Assembly (NCBI RefSeq): GCF_023008405.1
Contig: NZ_CP095376.1
Span: forward strand, 3,682,001 to 3,746,000
Length of the DNA stretch: 64,000 bases
Direction: 5' to 3'
Origin: Amycolatopsis sp. FBCC-B4732
Lineage (GTDB): Bacteria > Actinomycetota > Actinomycetes > Mycobacteriales > Pseudonocardiaceae
Shown here: one piece after another, positions 38,433 through 47,787 of the stretch
Layout: each line of letters opens with the position of its first letter
How positions within the stretch are numbered: the first letter of the stretch is position 1
Made by a program: the position numbers and the translations under genes
Notes under the pieces: model-generated
What the model was told of the DNA's origin: nothing
Seen by the model: the letters and a program-made list of their open reading frames with translations, nothing else
Databases searched by the model: none

Positions 38433-38840
38433 GTGATCCAGTTCCTCGCGCCGATCCTGATCGGCCTCCTCTACGTCGTGCTCAACTCGTTCGTCCCCGA
38501 CGCGCACCGGCGGCGGCTCAACGCCGTCGTGGTCGGCGGGGCGGGCGCCGCGTACCTCTCCGGCGGCGCGCTCGGGCCGTGGGAACTGGTGTTCTGCACC
38601 GTCATGACCTACGTCGCCTTCCGCGGGCTCGACTCGTGGACGTTTGTCGGCGTCGGCTGGCTGCTGCACACCGGCTGGGACGTCGTGCACCACCTCAAGG
38701 GGCAGCCGATCCTGCCGTTCGCGCACGATTCGTCGTTCGGCTGCGCGCTCTGCGACCCGGTCATCGCGATCTGGTGCTTCACCGGCGGCCGCGCGGTCCT
38801 GGGTTCGCGCATCGCCACCACGGGTACTCCGGTGCCATGA
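38433..38840 (+). CDS. DUF6010-like small polytopic membrane protein
   Basis: 135 residues, three to four hydrophobic stretches: IQFLAPILIGLLYVVLNSFV, AVVVGGAGAAYLSGGALGPW, ELVFCTVMTYVAFRGL, SWTFVGVGWLLHTGWDVVHH. The pattern HTGWDVVHHLKGQPILPF matches the DUF6010 group; function unknown. GTG start with TAGCGT ending 7 nt upstream. It overlaps the next small gene by ATGA. Confidence 0.8.
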   Translation: MIQFLAPILIGLLYVVLNSFVPDAHRRRLNAVVVGGAGAAYLSGGALGPWELVFCTVMTYVAFRGLDSWTFVGVGWLLHTGWDVVHHLKGQPILPFAHDSSFGCALCDPVIAIWCFTGGRAVLGSRIATTGTPVP

Positions 38841-39037
38841 GCACCGACGTCGAACGCGCAGCGCACGCCTTCTGCCCCCGGTGCCACCCGGAGCCCCGGC
38901 CCGGGGACGTGCTCACGGCGCTGTGCGGTGCCCGCCACCCCTACTACGGCCGCCGTGACCGGCCGGTGAACACCTGCCCCGCCTGCGTGGCGCTCGCCTC
39001 GGCGAACGTCTACGCGTGCGGCCACCCGGGCGCCTGA
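38837..39037 (+). CDS. Small cysteine-rich (zinc-ribbon-like) protein
   Basis: 66 residues starting MSTDVERAAHAFCPRCHPEP. Six cysteines: a CPRC pair, a single LCGARH, CPAC and ACGH. This would bind one or two zinc ions. The start overlaps the stop of the DUF6010 gene (ATGA), so it is translated with it. Function unknown. Confidence 0.65.
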   Translation: MSTDVERAAHAFCPRCHPEPRPGDVLTALCGARHPYYGRRDRPVNTCPACVALASANVYACGHPGA

Positions 39038-39124
39038 GCACAGGCACCCGGGGACGGCGGGCGCGAAACGGGAAATCGGGAGTTCCGGAACCACCGGGCG
39101 AACCGACCACCTACGCTGACCGGC

Positions 39125-40633
39125 ATGAAGAGGGTGGGGATCGCCACGGCGACCGCGGCGATCGCCGCGCTCGTGCTGGCGCTCGTCCTCGGTCTGCTGG
39201 GCGGTACACCGACCGGCGCCGGGGACAACGGGGACGGTTACCGGTTGTTCTGCGGGCCCGGACTGACGCCGGCCACGCCGGACCACAAGGCGAGCTGGCT
39301 CGGCGGCGTGGTGCTCGACTTCGGCCGCGGTACGCCGTGCCCGGATCCGCAGCCCTCGAGCGCCGCGGTGCTCTTCGAGTCCGTCGCCGGCGGGGACGGC
39401 GCGTTCAGCCTGGTCAAGCTGGGCTGGCTCTACGTGCTCCTGGTCTTCCTGGTCACGCTGCCGGCCGCGTGGGCGGTGCAGGCCCGCGGCACCCGGCGCC
39501 TGCTCTTCCTGCTTCCGCCGTTGCTGCCGCTGCTCGAGCCGTCCTTCGCACGGCTGTTCATCTCGACCTTCGCCGAGCCCGCCGGGTTGTTCGGCGCGTA
39601 CGCGCTGCTGTGCGGGCTGGCGGTGATCGCCGCGACCAAGGCCGAGGACGGCTTCGCGCGGCTGGCGGCGCTCGGCCTCGTCGCCGTCGGCGGGGTCGTG
39701 GGCGGGCTGGCGAAGATCGGCTTCCTGCCGCTGTTCGTGCTGGCCGTGCTCGTGTGCGCGGTGACCGCGGCCCGGCCGGGCCGGGGCCGCTGGTGGTCCG
39801 GCCGGATCGTCGGGCCGGTGCTCGCCGTCCTGCTCGTGCTGGAGCTCATCGCCCCGATCCGGGCCAACCTCGCCTGGCAGGACCGCAACTACGCCGACGT
39901 CAACGCGGTCAACGTGGTCTACACCCTCGGCCTGGTCGAGTTCCCGGGCTCGGCGGCCGGGCTCGGGCTGCCGGCGGAGGCGCAGCGGAGCGCGGGCCAC
40001 GCGTACTACCCGGACGGCCCGGCAGCGCTGGCCGGCGCGGACGTGCTGCTGGAGAACCCGGCGCCGGTCAAGCACAAGGTCTGGGACCTGCTGCTGACGC
40101 ACCCCGGCGCGCTGGCGTCCGCGATCGGCACCGGCCTGCAGGCCACCCTCGGGCGCAGCCTCCCGTACCTGCCGGACGAGCCGTGGACGGCGACGACCCG
40201 GCCCCCGGACAACTCGGCCCCGGTCAGCGGCGACATGGGCGGCGACGCGACGACGTTCCAGGCGTGGCTCGACAGCATGGGCCTGTGGTGGTGGCCGGTC
40301 CTGCTCGTCCTGCTGGGCCTGGCCGCGACGGTGTTCGCGCTGCTGCGCCGCCGTCCCGCGACGACCCGCTACGGCGTCGTCGCGGGAGTGGCCGTGACGA
40401 GCGCGCTCGGCATCGTGACGATGTCGGTGGTCGGCGACGGCTACTTCGAGATCGCCAAGCACGTGTGGCTGGCGGCGTACCTGCTCGACGTCGCGGCGCT
40501 CGCGCTGTGCGTCGTGGCGGGGCCGGTGCTGGTCCGGCGAGGGAAGGCGTGGTGGGAGCGCCGCCGGGCCGCGGCCACCCCGCCACCGCCGTCGGCGCAC
40601 GAACCGGAGCCGGCGCCGGCGCCGGTCAGCTGA
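39125..40633 (+). CDS. Polytopic membrane protein, glycan-synthesis-like (WsfD-like) candidate
   Basis: 502 residues with a first hydrophobic helix (ATAAIAALVLALVLGLLGG), a large Cys/Gly-rich extracytoplasmic loop of about 80 residues, then about eight membrane segments and a Pro-rich cytoplasmic tail. Layout and segments such as LFISTFAEPAGLFGAYALL resemble bacterial proteins annotated as glycan hexose transferases, but no catalytic motif is clear. TACGCT ends 7 nt before the ATG. Its 3' end overlaps the convergent MFS gene by 8 bp. Confidence 0.75.
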   Translation: MKRVGIATATAAIAALVLALVLGLLGGTPTGAGDNGDGYRLFCGPGLTPATPDHKASWLGGVVLDFGRGTPCPDPQPSSAAVLFESVAGGDGAFSLVKLGWLYVLLVFLVTLPAAWAVQARGTRRLLFLLPPLLPLLEPSFARLFISTFAEPAGLFGAYALLCGLAVIAATKAEDGFARLAALGLVAVGGVVGGLAKIGFLPLFVLAVLVCAVTAARPGRGRWWSGRIVGPVLAVLLVLELIAPIRANLAWQDRNYADVNAVNVVYTLGLVEFPGSAAGLGLPAEAQRSAGHAYYPDGPAALAGADVLLENPAPVKHKVWDLLLTHPGALASAIGTGLQATLGRSLPYLPDEPWTATTRPPDNSAPVSGDMGGDATTFQAWLDSMGLWWWPVLLVLLGLAATVFALLRRRPATTRYGVVAGVAVTSALGIVTMSVVGDGYFEIAKHVWLAAYLLDVAALALCVVAGPVLVRRGKAWWERRRAAATPPPPSAHEPEPAPAPVS

Positions 40634-41804
40634 CGTCGTCCCGGAGCTCGCGCACCAGCACCGGCAGCGCCACCAGCAGCGCGATCCCGCGCACGGCGGC
40701 CGCCAGGAGGTAGGGCGCCCGCAGGCCCAGCGCGTGCGCGACCAGCCCGCCGGTCAGCGTGCCGGCGGGGATCAGGCCCCAGCCGAGCAGGCGGTACGCG
40801 CCGGTGACGCGGCCGAGCAGCGCGGGCGGCACGAGCCGCTGGCGAAGGCCGACGGCGACGATGTTCCAGAGCGTCGTGGCGAAGCCGTTCACGGCCAGGA
40901 ACGCCCCCATCGGCACGGCGGCGGAGCTCAGGCCGAGGCCGGCGAACGCGCCGACGTTGACGGTCAGCGCCGTCAGCAGCGCCGCCCGGGTCCCGATCGC
41001 GGCCACGACCCGCGCGTTGACCAGGCCCCCGGCGACGCTGCCGAGCGCCGCGGCGGCGAGCAGCACGCCGTAGCCGCGCGCGCCGACGTGCACCACCTGC
41101 GTGGCGAGCAGCACCAGGACCGCGTTGGCGAGCTGGCCGCCGAAGGTGTTGATCCCCAGCAGGACGGCGAGGGTCCGCAGCAGCCGGTGCCGGCGGAGCC
41201 AGGTCAGCCCCTCGCGGACGCCGGAACGCCGTGCCTCGCCGCGGGCGCGCCGGGGCAGCGTGGCCACGACCGCGGCGGACACCGCGAACGAGACGGCGTC
41301 GAGCCCGAACGGCAGGGCCGCCGCGACGCCGAACAACGCGCTGCCCAGCGGTGGCCCGGCGAACTGCTGGGTGACGGTCGTGATCGCCTGCTGGCGGCCG
41401 TTCGCCCGCGGCAGCAACGGGCGGGCGATCAGGTCCGGCAGGATCGCCTGCGCGGCGGTGCCGAACACGACGTCGCCGGCGCCGAGGCCGAACGCGAGGA
41501 CGGCGAGCACCGGGACGCCGATGCGGCCGCCCGCCGCGAGCACGGCGATCGCGGCGGCCAGCGCGGCTTGGACCGCCTGCGCCCGCCACATCAGCGTGGC
41601 CCGGTCGCAGCGGTCGGCCAGCGCACCCGCCGGCAGGGCCAGCAGCAGCCACGGGAGGTAGGCCGCGGTCGCGACGAGGGACACGAGCCGGGGATCGCGC
41701 GTCACGGTGACGGTCAGGAGGGGCACCGCCGCGGTGAACGCGCCGGTGCCGAGGTTGTCGACGCCGGTCGCCCACCACAGGCGCCGGTGGGGCAGCCGGG
41801 TCAT
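40626..41804 (-). CDS. MFS transporter (drug-efflux-like)
   Basis: 392 residues, about 12 membrane segments. WWATGVDNLGTGAFTAAVPL, the loop GALADRCDRATLMWRAQAV (GxLxDRxxR) and LGAGDVVFGTAAQAILPDLI are typical of MFS_3/enterobactin-exporter-like proteins. GGAGGATC precedes ATG 41804. The gene is divergent from an ArsR-type regulator 66 bp away, which most likely controls it. Confidence 0.92.
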   Translation of the reverse strand: MTRLPHRRLWWATGVDNLGTGAFTAAVPLLTVTVTRDPRLVSLVATAAYLPWLLLALPAGALADRCDRATLMWRAQAVQAALAAAIAVLAAGGRIGVPVLAVLAFGLGAGDVVFGTAAQAILPDLIARPLLPRANGRQQAITTVTQQFAGPPLGSALFGVAAALPFGLDAVSFAVSAAVVATLPRRARGEARRSGVREGLTWLRRHRLLRTLAVLLGINTFGGQLANAVLVLLATQVVHVGARGYGVLLAAAALGSVAGGLVNARVVAAIGTRAALLTALTVNVGAFAGLGLSSAAVPMGAFLAVNGFATTLWNIVAVGLRQRLVPPALLGRVTGAYRLLGWGLIPAGTLTGGLVAHALGLRAPYLLAAAVRGIALLVALPVLVRELRDDVS

Positions 41805-41870
41805 CCCGCGATCCTCCGGCCCTCCGGCGGCGCCGGACACCGTTTAGCGCGGTGCTACATACTCGGGACC

Positions 41871-42842
41871 GTGGCGCTCACGGTGGAACTCGACGTCGCC
41901 GAGCTGGCGGCGACCCGCGTCGCCGTCTCCCCGCTGTCGGAAACGGTGGCGTGCCTGCAGCAGCTCGGCGGCCGCGAACGGCAGGCGGAAGCCCTGCCGT
42001 GGCTGCGCTGGGCGACCGGCGAGCTGGCCCGCGAGCCCCTGGACCTCGCGTGGACGTGGCCGCTTCTGGTCAACGACCGGCCCAGCTGGCCGGAGTTCCT
42101 GGTGCCCGCGCCGCGGGGGTCGGGTCCGTCCATCGAGGACGACCTCGCCGCCCTGCGGCGCACGACCGCCCGCCAGGTCCGGGCCAGCCTCACCCGCGTG
42201 TTCGGCGCGGAGCTCCCCGGGCCGGCCGCCGACCTCGCCGCCCACCCGGCGGCCGGGCTGAAGGCGATCACCGCGGAGCTGCGCGCGGCCCACGAGCGCC
42301 TGGTGGCCCCGCACTGGCCGCGGATCCGGGCCGTCCTCGACGCCGACGTCGCCCACCGCGCCCGGGAGCTGGCCACGGGCGGCGCGCAGCGGCTGTTCAC
42401 CGGCCTGCACCCGGACCTGCGCTGGCACGAGGGGAAGCTGCTGCTCGACGGCGCCCGCCCGGTCAACCGCGGTCCCGGCGGGCTCGTGCTGATCCCGGTC
42501 GTGCTCGGCTCACCGCACGTCCTGGTCAAGCGGAACACGTCCACGCAGACGACGGTCCGCTACCCGGCCCGCGGCCGCGGCGCCCTGTGGACGGCGGGCA
42601 CCCGGCCCCCGCCTCGAAGCACGGTCCGGTTGCTCGGCCGCGCGCGGGCCGGGCTCCTCGAAGCCCTCCGCTCCCCCGCGACGACGACCGACCTGGCCCG
42701 CGCCTTCGGCGTCACGCCCAGCGCGGTCTCGCAGCACTTGGCCGTCCTGCGCGAAACGGGACTGGTGGAGCGGGAACGTTCCGGGCGCCAGGTCCGGTAC
42801 CTGATCACGGCGCTCGGAACGTCCCTTTTGGACGGCAGGTGA
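41871..42842 (+). CDS. ArsR-type regulator with N-terminal DUF5937-like region
   Basis: 323 residues. A long N-terminal half (VSPLSETVACLQQLGGRERQ at the start, WTWPLLVNDRPSWPEFLVPA next) matches the DUF5937 group, and a winged helix closes the protein: TTTDLARAFGVTPSAVSQHL then VLRETGLVERERSGRQVRYL. The start is GTG 41871; CATACT ends 7 nt upstream, so a leaderless mRNA is likely. The probable target is the divergent MFS gene. Confidence 0.9.
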   Translation: MALTVELDVAELAATRVAVSPLSETVACLQQLGGRERQAEALPWLRWATGELAREPLDLAWTWPLLVNDRPSWPEFLVPAPRGSGPSIEDDLAALRRTTARQVRASLTRVFGAELPGPAADLAAHPAAGLKAITAELRAAHERLVAPHWPRIRAVLDADVAHRARELATGGAQRLFTGLHPDLRWHEGKLLLDGARPVNRGPGGLVLIPVVLGSPHVLVKRNTSTQTTVRYPARGRGALWTAGTRPPPRSTVRLLGRARAGLLEALRSPATTTDLARAFGVTPSAVSQHLAVLRETGLVERERSGRQVRYLITALGTSLLDGR

Positions 42843-42933
42843 CGCGCGGCCGAGGTTCGGTGAGCGCGGCTCGCGATGCGCCCCGATGAGGTTTTCTCAG
42901 TAGGGACGGGTGGGGGGGTGCGTGTTGCCCTGA

Positions 42934-43266
42934 GACGGCGCCGCCCGAGAACTCGGCATCAGCGGCGCCCTCACCGCTGCTGCCGGCCGAGGCCTCACGA
43001 CCCTCGCTGACGAGGCCTGCCACTCAGCAGGCGTCGGTGTCCTGACTCCGGTCAAGAAAACCGCGGGTCAACCACCTCTCGCCAGCGACAATCCGGCCTA
43101 CAACCTGCTCCACGCCCGCCTTCGCTGTCTCGGCGAACGCGCGAAGGCGATGCTCAAAACCTGGTGGCGCACCCTCACCCGCATCACCCTCTGCCGCCAT
43201 CGCATCGGCGCCATCACCCAGGCCACCCTCGTGCTCACCCACCATGAACACCAACACCGCTACTGA
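42934..43266 (+). pseudogene. C-terminal fragment of an IS5-like (DDE) transposase
   Basis: A 110-residue open stretch that begins abruptly after an in-frame stop: GLTTLADEACHSAGVGVLTP, KTAGQPPLASDNPAYNLLHA, RCLGERAKAMLKTWWRTLTR, ITQATLVLTHHEHQHRY. These match the end of DDE_4 transposases of actinomycete IS5-type elements, with the catalytic-aspartate region LADKGYHG changed to LADEACHS. The N-terminal two thirds are missing. It accounts for the space between the ArsR gene and the secreted-protein gene. Confidence 0.85.
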
Positions 43267-43319
43267 GAAAACCACATCGGGGTGCTTGGCCCGAGCGTCA
43301 GCCGACTTCTCGCGTGCCG

Positions 43320-44546
43320 TTAGCCCAGCGACGTCAGCGGCACCGCGAACACCGCACGGCCGCACGTCTGGTTCTGTGCCTTGCAGTCCGCCGTCGACCA
43401 CTCCGACTGGGACCAGACCAGGCCCGTCGCCCAGTCGTACGTCAGCGCTTCCGGGTGGACCGCCCAGCAGGCCGTCGTCGTGCCGCAGGTCGCCGACGTG
43501 CTCGCCGTCGTCGTCTGGGTCCAGAGCTGGCCGTTGCGGGTGGCCGAGCTGTGGGCGACGTACCACTTGCCGTTGTGGGACAACACTCCCTGCATGTTCC
43601 CGACGGAACTGCGGTACGCCTCGGACGCGGTGCCGGTCAGCAGGTAGTCCGTGCCCATCGGGAAGCGGTACAGGCGGCCGTGGCGGGTCTGGTCGGAGAA
43701 GTACTCCGTCGTCACCACCGAAGCCGGGCTGGTGCTGCGGTCCAGCGACAGCGACGAGAAGCACGGCACGCCCGTGTCGGAGGACATGCTGCACGTGCCA
43801 CCCGCGTACGAGTAGTACCCGACCTGCATCATCGCGTACTTGTAGGTGTAGGCCGCGTACCCGCCGGAGGTCTTGCCGATCGCGTTCGACGTCGTGTCGC
43901 TCAGCTGCAGGATGTGCTTGGTGCTGAAGACGCGGATCGCGGTGGACGTGTTGCCCACCGCGGTGACGTAGATCTTGTCGCCGTACCAGGCCATCCCGCC
44001 CATGTGCGCCTGCGCCGAGGAGAAGCTGCTGCCGGTGCTGTTCGGCACGGCCAGGTACATCATCCGGTGCGCGGCCGCGGCCGGGTCGTCGTAGTTGACA
44101 GCCTGGATCCGCGCATCGTTGTAGCGGCCGAGCTCGGTGGTGCCGTGCCAGCCGGACAGGATGATCTTGTCCGCGCCCCACAAGCCGTCGTCGTCGGCGT
44201 CGCCGGAAGTCGTGATGCCCTGGGGCACCCACGTCGTGCTGCCCGCCCGTTCGCTGTCCCAGCACAGCGACTTCGTCGCCACGGGCGCCTTCGGCAGCGC
44301 CGCCTTTTCCGCGCTGGTGCAGCCGGTCATCGCGTAGCTGGTGTCGTTGACGACCGTGTTGAGGCTGACGTTCGGCAGCGCGTTGTCCAGCGCGGTCAGC
44401 GCCGCGGCCGGGGTCGCGTGCCAGACCAGGTTCTGCTTCGTGGTGGTCGTCAGCGGGTCGCTGTAGGCGGCGCTCGCCGTCCCGGGCAGCGCCAGTGCGC
44501 CGGCCACCACGGTCAGCGCGAGGACGATCGCTTTCGGAATTCGCAT
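43320..44546 (-). CDS. Secreted protein of unknown function
   Basis: 408 residues with a clear Sec signal peptide, MRIPKAIVLALTVVAGALAL followed by PGTASA and cleavage near residue 26. The mature part is rich in Tyr, Thr, Ser and Gly. It has repeated short hydrophobic strands (IYVTAVGNTSTAIRVFSTKH, WYVAHSSATRNGQLW) that suggest a beta-propeller-like or lectin-like fold, and three or four cysteine pairs. I do not recognise a catalytic family. It is flanked by insertion-sequence remnants on both sides. Confidence 0.8.
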   Translation of the reverse strand: MRIPKAIVLALTVVAGALALPGTASAAYSDPLTTTTKQNLVWHATPAAALTALDNALPNVSLNTVVNDTSYAMTGCTSAEKAALPKAPVATKSLCWDSERAGSTTWVPQGITTSGDADDDGLWGADKIILSGWHGTTELGRYNDARIQAVNYDDPAAAAHRMMYLAVPNSTGSSFSSAQAHMGGMAWYGDKIYVTAVGNTSTAIRVFSTKHILQLSDTTSNAIGKTSGGYAAYTYKYAMMQVGYYSYAGGTCSMSSDTGVPCFSSLSLDRSTSPASVVTTEYFSDQTRHGRLYRFPMGTDYLLTGTASEAYRSSVGNMQGVLSHNGKWYVAHSSATRNGQLWTQTTTASTSATCGTTTACWAVHPEALTYDWATGLVWSQSEWSTADCKAQNQTCGRAVFAVPLTSLG

Positions 44547-44595
44547 GGCGCCAGTGCGCCACACGCGGGTCCAAATTCCGTACAACGCGCTTGTA

Positions 44596-45392
44596 CTAGG
44601 TCCTGTAAGTGGTTGAGCTGCGGGTCTGGTAGTTGTGCCGGGTGGTTGGTCGCGGCGGGTTGACGGATAAGGCGTGGGCGGTGATCGAGCCGTTGCTGCC
44701 ACCGCAGCAAAGCGGTGGGCGGCGATGGCGGAATCACCGCCAAGTCATCAACGCGATCCTGTGGAAGCTGCGCACCGGTGCCCCCGTGGCGTGACCTGCC
44801 CGAACGGTATGGGCCCTGGAACACCGCGCATGAGCGGCTGCGGTTATGGACCAAAGACGGCACCTGGGACAAGATCCTCGACCGGGTGATCGTCGAAGAC
44901 GACGCCGTCGGCGACCTCGAATGGATCATCTCGGTCGACTCGAGCGTGGTCCGGGCTCATCAGCATGCTGCTGGCGCCCGGAAAAGGGGGATGCAGCGAC
45001 GGAGTCGAAGCGCTCGCCCTCGACGGGGAAGGACTCGAGCGGCCCCGCGGCGGACTGAGCACCAAAATCCACCTCGCCGTCGAAGGGCGTGGCCTGCCGA
45101 TACGGATCCTGCTCGCCCCAGGCCAAGCCGGGGAGAACCCGCAGTTGCTGCCGCTGCTGGATGGCATCAGTTTCGCCCGGCTCGGGCCTGGGCGTCCGCG
45201 GTGCCGGCAGGTCGCCCGCGTTCGATGCCGAGGTCTACAAGTAACGCAACGTGGTGGAACGCTGCTTCAACCGGCTCAAACAGTTCCATGACCTAGCCAC
45301 CCGCTACGCCAAACGCGCCGCCTACTACCAGGCTGAACTCACCATCGCCGCCATCGTGCTCTGGCTCCGATGACTTACAGGACAGCTCCTAG
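44596..45392 (+). pseudogene. Defective IS5-family element with broken transposase
   Basis: Ends carry partly matching inverted repeats around TCCTGTAAG (44601-44609, and CTTACAGGA at 45374-45382). Transposase pieces in order: GLTDKAWAVIEPLLPPQ, then a one-base frameshift at TGAP/WRDLPE, IISVDSSVVRAHQHAAGARK, another frame with GGLSTKIHLAVEGRGLPIRI and LLPLLDGISFARLGPGRPRC, then a deletion of the middle catalytic part and the end NVVERCFNRLKQF to IVLWLR. At least two frameshifts, an in-frame stop (YK-stop-RNVVE) and the deletion make it inactive. Confidence 0.9.
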
Positions 45393-46981
45393 CTTGAGTT
45401 TTAACGTCTGAGTGGCCGGCGGAGACCCCGCTGATCATGAGTGAAGCCCCTGGTCGATCATTCCTTCTTGCGACAGAAGGAAGATCGAACCAGGGGCTTC
45501 AGTTGATCAGCGGGGACTCCGCCGGTGACGGCAGTGCGGCCGGGGAGTTGTCCGTGCTCCGGCAGGAGTTCTACCGATGTCTGACCCGGCGGGCGGACGC
45601 GTTGTTCGAGCTGACCGAGGCCGTATTGTGCTCGGACGGGCCGGTCCGGTCGATCGCGGAGCTGTCCCTGGCCGGCGAGCACCGTCGTGGCCACGGCAGT
45701 GGCTATGCCGCGCTGGCGCGCGGACGTGTCGACATCGATCGGCTACGCACCGCGCTGAGCGAGGTCTCCCTGCCGCGTGCCGCGGACGGGCGGCTGGTGC
45801 TGGCGGTGGATGTGACCTGCTGGCTGCGTCCGGAAGCCCACACCTGCCCGCAGCGGATCCTGTGTCACACCTACGGACGCGGCAAAGACCAGCACATGAT
45901 GGTCCCAGGCTGGCCCTACTCTGTGATCGTCGCGCTCGAGTCCGGGCGCGGTTCGTGGACCGCGCCGCTGGATGCGGTCCGGCTCACCCCCGGCGACAAC
46001 GCGGCGAACGTGACCGCCCGGCAGATCCGTGATGTCGTGGACCGGCTGGTCGCGGCCGGGCACTGGCAACCAGGAGACCCGCAGATTCTGCTGGTCGCCG
46101 ACGCCGGCTACGACGGCCCCCGCCTGGCGCACGTGCTGGCCGATCTCCCGATCACCGTGCTGGTGAGAATGCGCACCGACCGGGTCCTGCATCGCCCGGT
46201 CGGCCCGCAGCCACCGGCCACCCTGAGCAGACCCCGGCGCCACGGCGCCGAGTTCGCCTTCGGCGATCCAGCGACCTGGGGTGAGCCTGATGTCGTCACC
46301 GACACCACGACCCGGCTCTACGGTCCTGCGTTGATCCGGGCCTGGGACCGGCTGCACCCGCGGTTGACCCACCGCATCGCCTGGGCCGGCCACGGCGGCC
46401 CTCTGCCGATCATCGAAGGCACCGTGATCCGGCTGCAGGTCGAGCGCCTGCCTTCCGGCGCGATCCCGAAACCGGTGTGGCTCTGGCACTCCCGCACCGG
46501 CCTCGGTCAGGCCGAGGTCGATCTGGCCTGGCAGGCGTTCCTGCGCCGGTTCGACATCGAGCACACCTTCCGCATGCTCAAGCAAACCCTCGGCTGGACC
46601 ACCCCGAAACTCCGTGGGCCCGAGGCGGCCGACCGCTGGACCTGGTTGCTGTTGACCGCTTACACCCAGCTGCGCCTTGCCCGTGATCTGACAGCGGATC
46701 TGCGCCGGCCCTGGGAGAAACCCCGATCATCCGGTCGGCTCACCCCGGCCAGGGTCCGCCGGGGGTTTCGGAACCTGCGTCCACAACTTGGCTGTCCGGC
46801 CAGTGTCCCGAAACCTTCACGACCCGGTCCCGGACGTCCCTCCGGAACGCCCAACCACCGGCCCGCGTCACGCCACGACGTCCACACCGTCACCAGCTCG
46901 AACACCCGAAAACCCAGACGCGGCAAGAACGCCAAGTCGAGCAACCCACGACCACGCCGAACAGGTTAAAACTCAAGCTAG
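45389..46981 (+). mobile_element. Intact IS701-like insertion sequence with CTAG target duplication
   Basis: The element runs 45393-46977 (1585 bp) with perfect 13-bp terminal inverted repeats CTTGAGTTTTAAC / GTTAAAACTCAAG. A 4-bp direct repeat, CTAG, flanks both ends (45389-45392 and 46978-46981), as expected for the IS701 family preference for YTAR sites. One complete transposase gene lies inside. It inserted exactly at the junction between the defective IS5 element and the stop codon of the citE-like gene. Confidence 0.93.
45437..46969 (+). CDS. IS701-family-like transposase (NF041680 type)
   Basis: 510 residues, uninterrupted. DDE-type cues: LVLAVDVTCWLRPEAHTCPQ for the first Asp, ILLVADAGYDGPRLAHVL for the second, and a C-terminal FLRRFDIEHTFRMLKQTLGW with the Glu. 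The end is Arg/Pro/Lys-rich (NTRKPRRGKNAKSSNPRPRR). An intact frame and perfect terminal repeats suggest a recently active copy. Confidence 0.9.
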   Translation: MSEAPGRSFLLATEGRSNQGLQLISGDSAGDGSAAGELSVLRQEFYRCLTRRADALFELTEAVLCSDGPVRSIAELSLAGEHRRGHGSGYAALARGRVDIDRLRTALSEVSLPRAADGRLVLAVDVTCWLRPEAHTCPQRILCHTYGRGKDQHMMVPGWPYSVIVALESGRGSWTAPLDAVRLTPGDNAANVTARQIRDVVDRLVAAGHWQPGDPQILLVADAGYDGPRLAHVLADLPITVLVRMRTDRVLHRPVGPQPPATLSRPRRHGAEFAFGDPATWGEPDVVTDTTTRLYGPALIRAWDRLHPRLTHRIAWAGHGGPLPIIEGTVIRLQVERLPSGAIPKPVWLWHSRTGLGQAEVDLAWQAFLRRFDIEHTFRMLKQTLGWTTPKLRGPEAADRWTWLLLTAYTQLRLARDLTADLRRPWEKPRSSGRLTPARVRRGFRNLRPQLGCPASVPKPSRPGPGRPSGTPNHRPASRHDVHTVTSSNTRKPRRGKNAKSSNPRPRRTG

Positions 46982-47787
46982 TCGGCCAGGGACAGCACCG
47001 TGCGCGCCTGCTCCACCATGGCCACGTCGAGGAACGTCCCGTCCGGCAACGCGATCGCCCCCACGCCGGCGGCCGTCGCGCCCGCCACCCGCGCGATGAC
47101 CTCACGCGCCCGCGAAACCTCCTCGCGCGTCGGCAGGAACGCGGCGCGGATCGTCGCCAGCTGCACCGGGTGGATCGCCGTCCGGCCGCGGAACCCCAGC
47201 GCCCGGCCCGCGCGGCACGACGCCGCGAGTCCGTCGAGGTCGCGGACGTTCACGTACGCCGACATCGCCGGCGGGGCGAGCCGCGCGGCCCTCGCCGCGA
47301 CGATCACCCGGCTGCGTGCCCACGTCAGCCCGGCGTCGTCGGCCACGCCGAGGTCCGAGCGCAGGTCCGCCTCGCCCAGCCCGATCGACGCCACCCCCGG
47401 CGACGCCGTCGCGATGTCCAGGGCCCGTTCCACGCCCAGCGCGGACTCGATCAGCGGGTGCAGCTCCCGGCCCGGGAGCACCGCGGCGACGGCCCGGACC
47501 TCCTCCGGTGCCTCGACCTTCGGCAGCCGCACCCCCACCGGGAGGTCCGCGACCGCCGCGAGGTCGGCCTCGTGCCACGGCGTGCTCGGGTGGTTGACGC
47601 GCACCTGCACCGGCCGGGACACCGAAGCGAGCAGCCGCACGGCGTTTTCCCGGGCCTCGTCCTTGCGGGCCGGGGCGACGGCGTCCTCGAGGTCGACGAG
47701 GACGACGTCCGCGCCCGACTCCAGGGCCTTGCGCACCCGGTCCGGCCGGTCCGCCGGCGCGTAGAGGAACGTGAGCGGCGGGCTCAC
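46978..47787 (-). CDS. CitE-like HpcH/HpaI-family CoA-ester lyase
   Basis: 269 residues from GTG 47787. Family features: LTFLYAPADRPDRVRKALES, VVLVDLEDAVAPARKDEARE with the metal-binding acidic pair, VRVNHPSTPWHEADLAAV, and GFRGRTAIHPVQLATIRAAF. Such enzymes cleave or form malyl- or citramalyl-CoA-type thioesters. It is the last gene of the LacI operon and overlaps the CoA-transferase stop (GTGA). Its TAG stop falls within the CTAG duplicated by the IS701-like insertion. Confidence 0.9.
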   Translation of the reverse strand: MSPPLTFLYAPADRPDRVRKALESGADVVLVDLEDAVAPARKDEARENAVRLLASVSRPVQVRVNHPSTPWHEADLAAVADLPVGVRLPKVEAPEEVRAVAAVLPGRELHPLIESALGVERALDIATASPGVASIGLGEADLRSDLGVADDAGLTWARSRVIVAARAARLAPPAMSAYVNVRDLDGLAASCRAGRALGFRGRTAIHPVQLATIRAAFLPTREEVSRAREVIARVAGATAAGVGAIALPDGTFLDVAMVEQARTVLSLAD

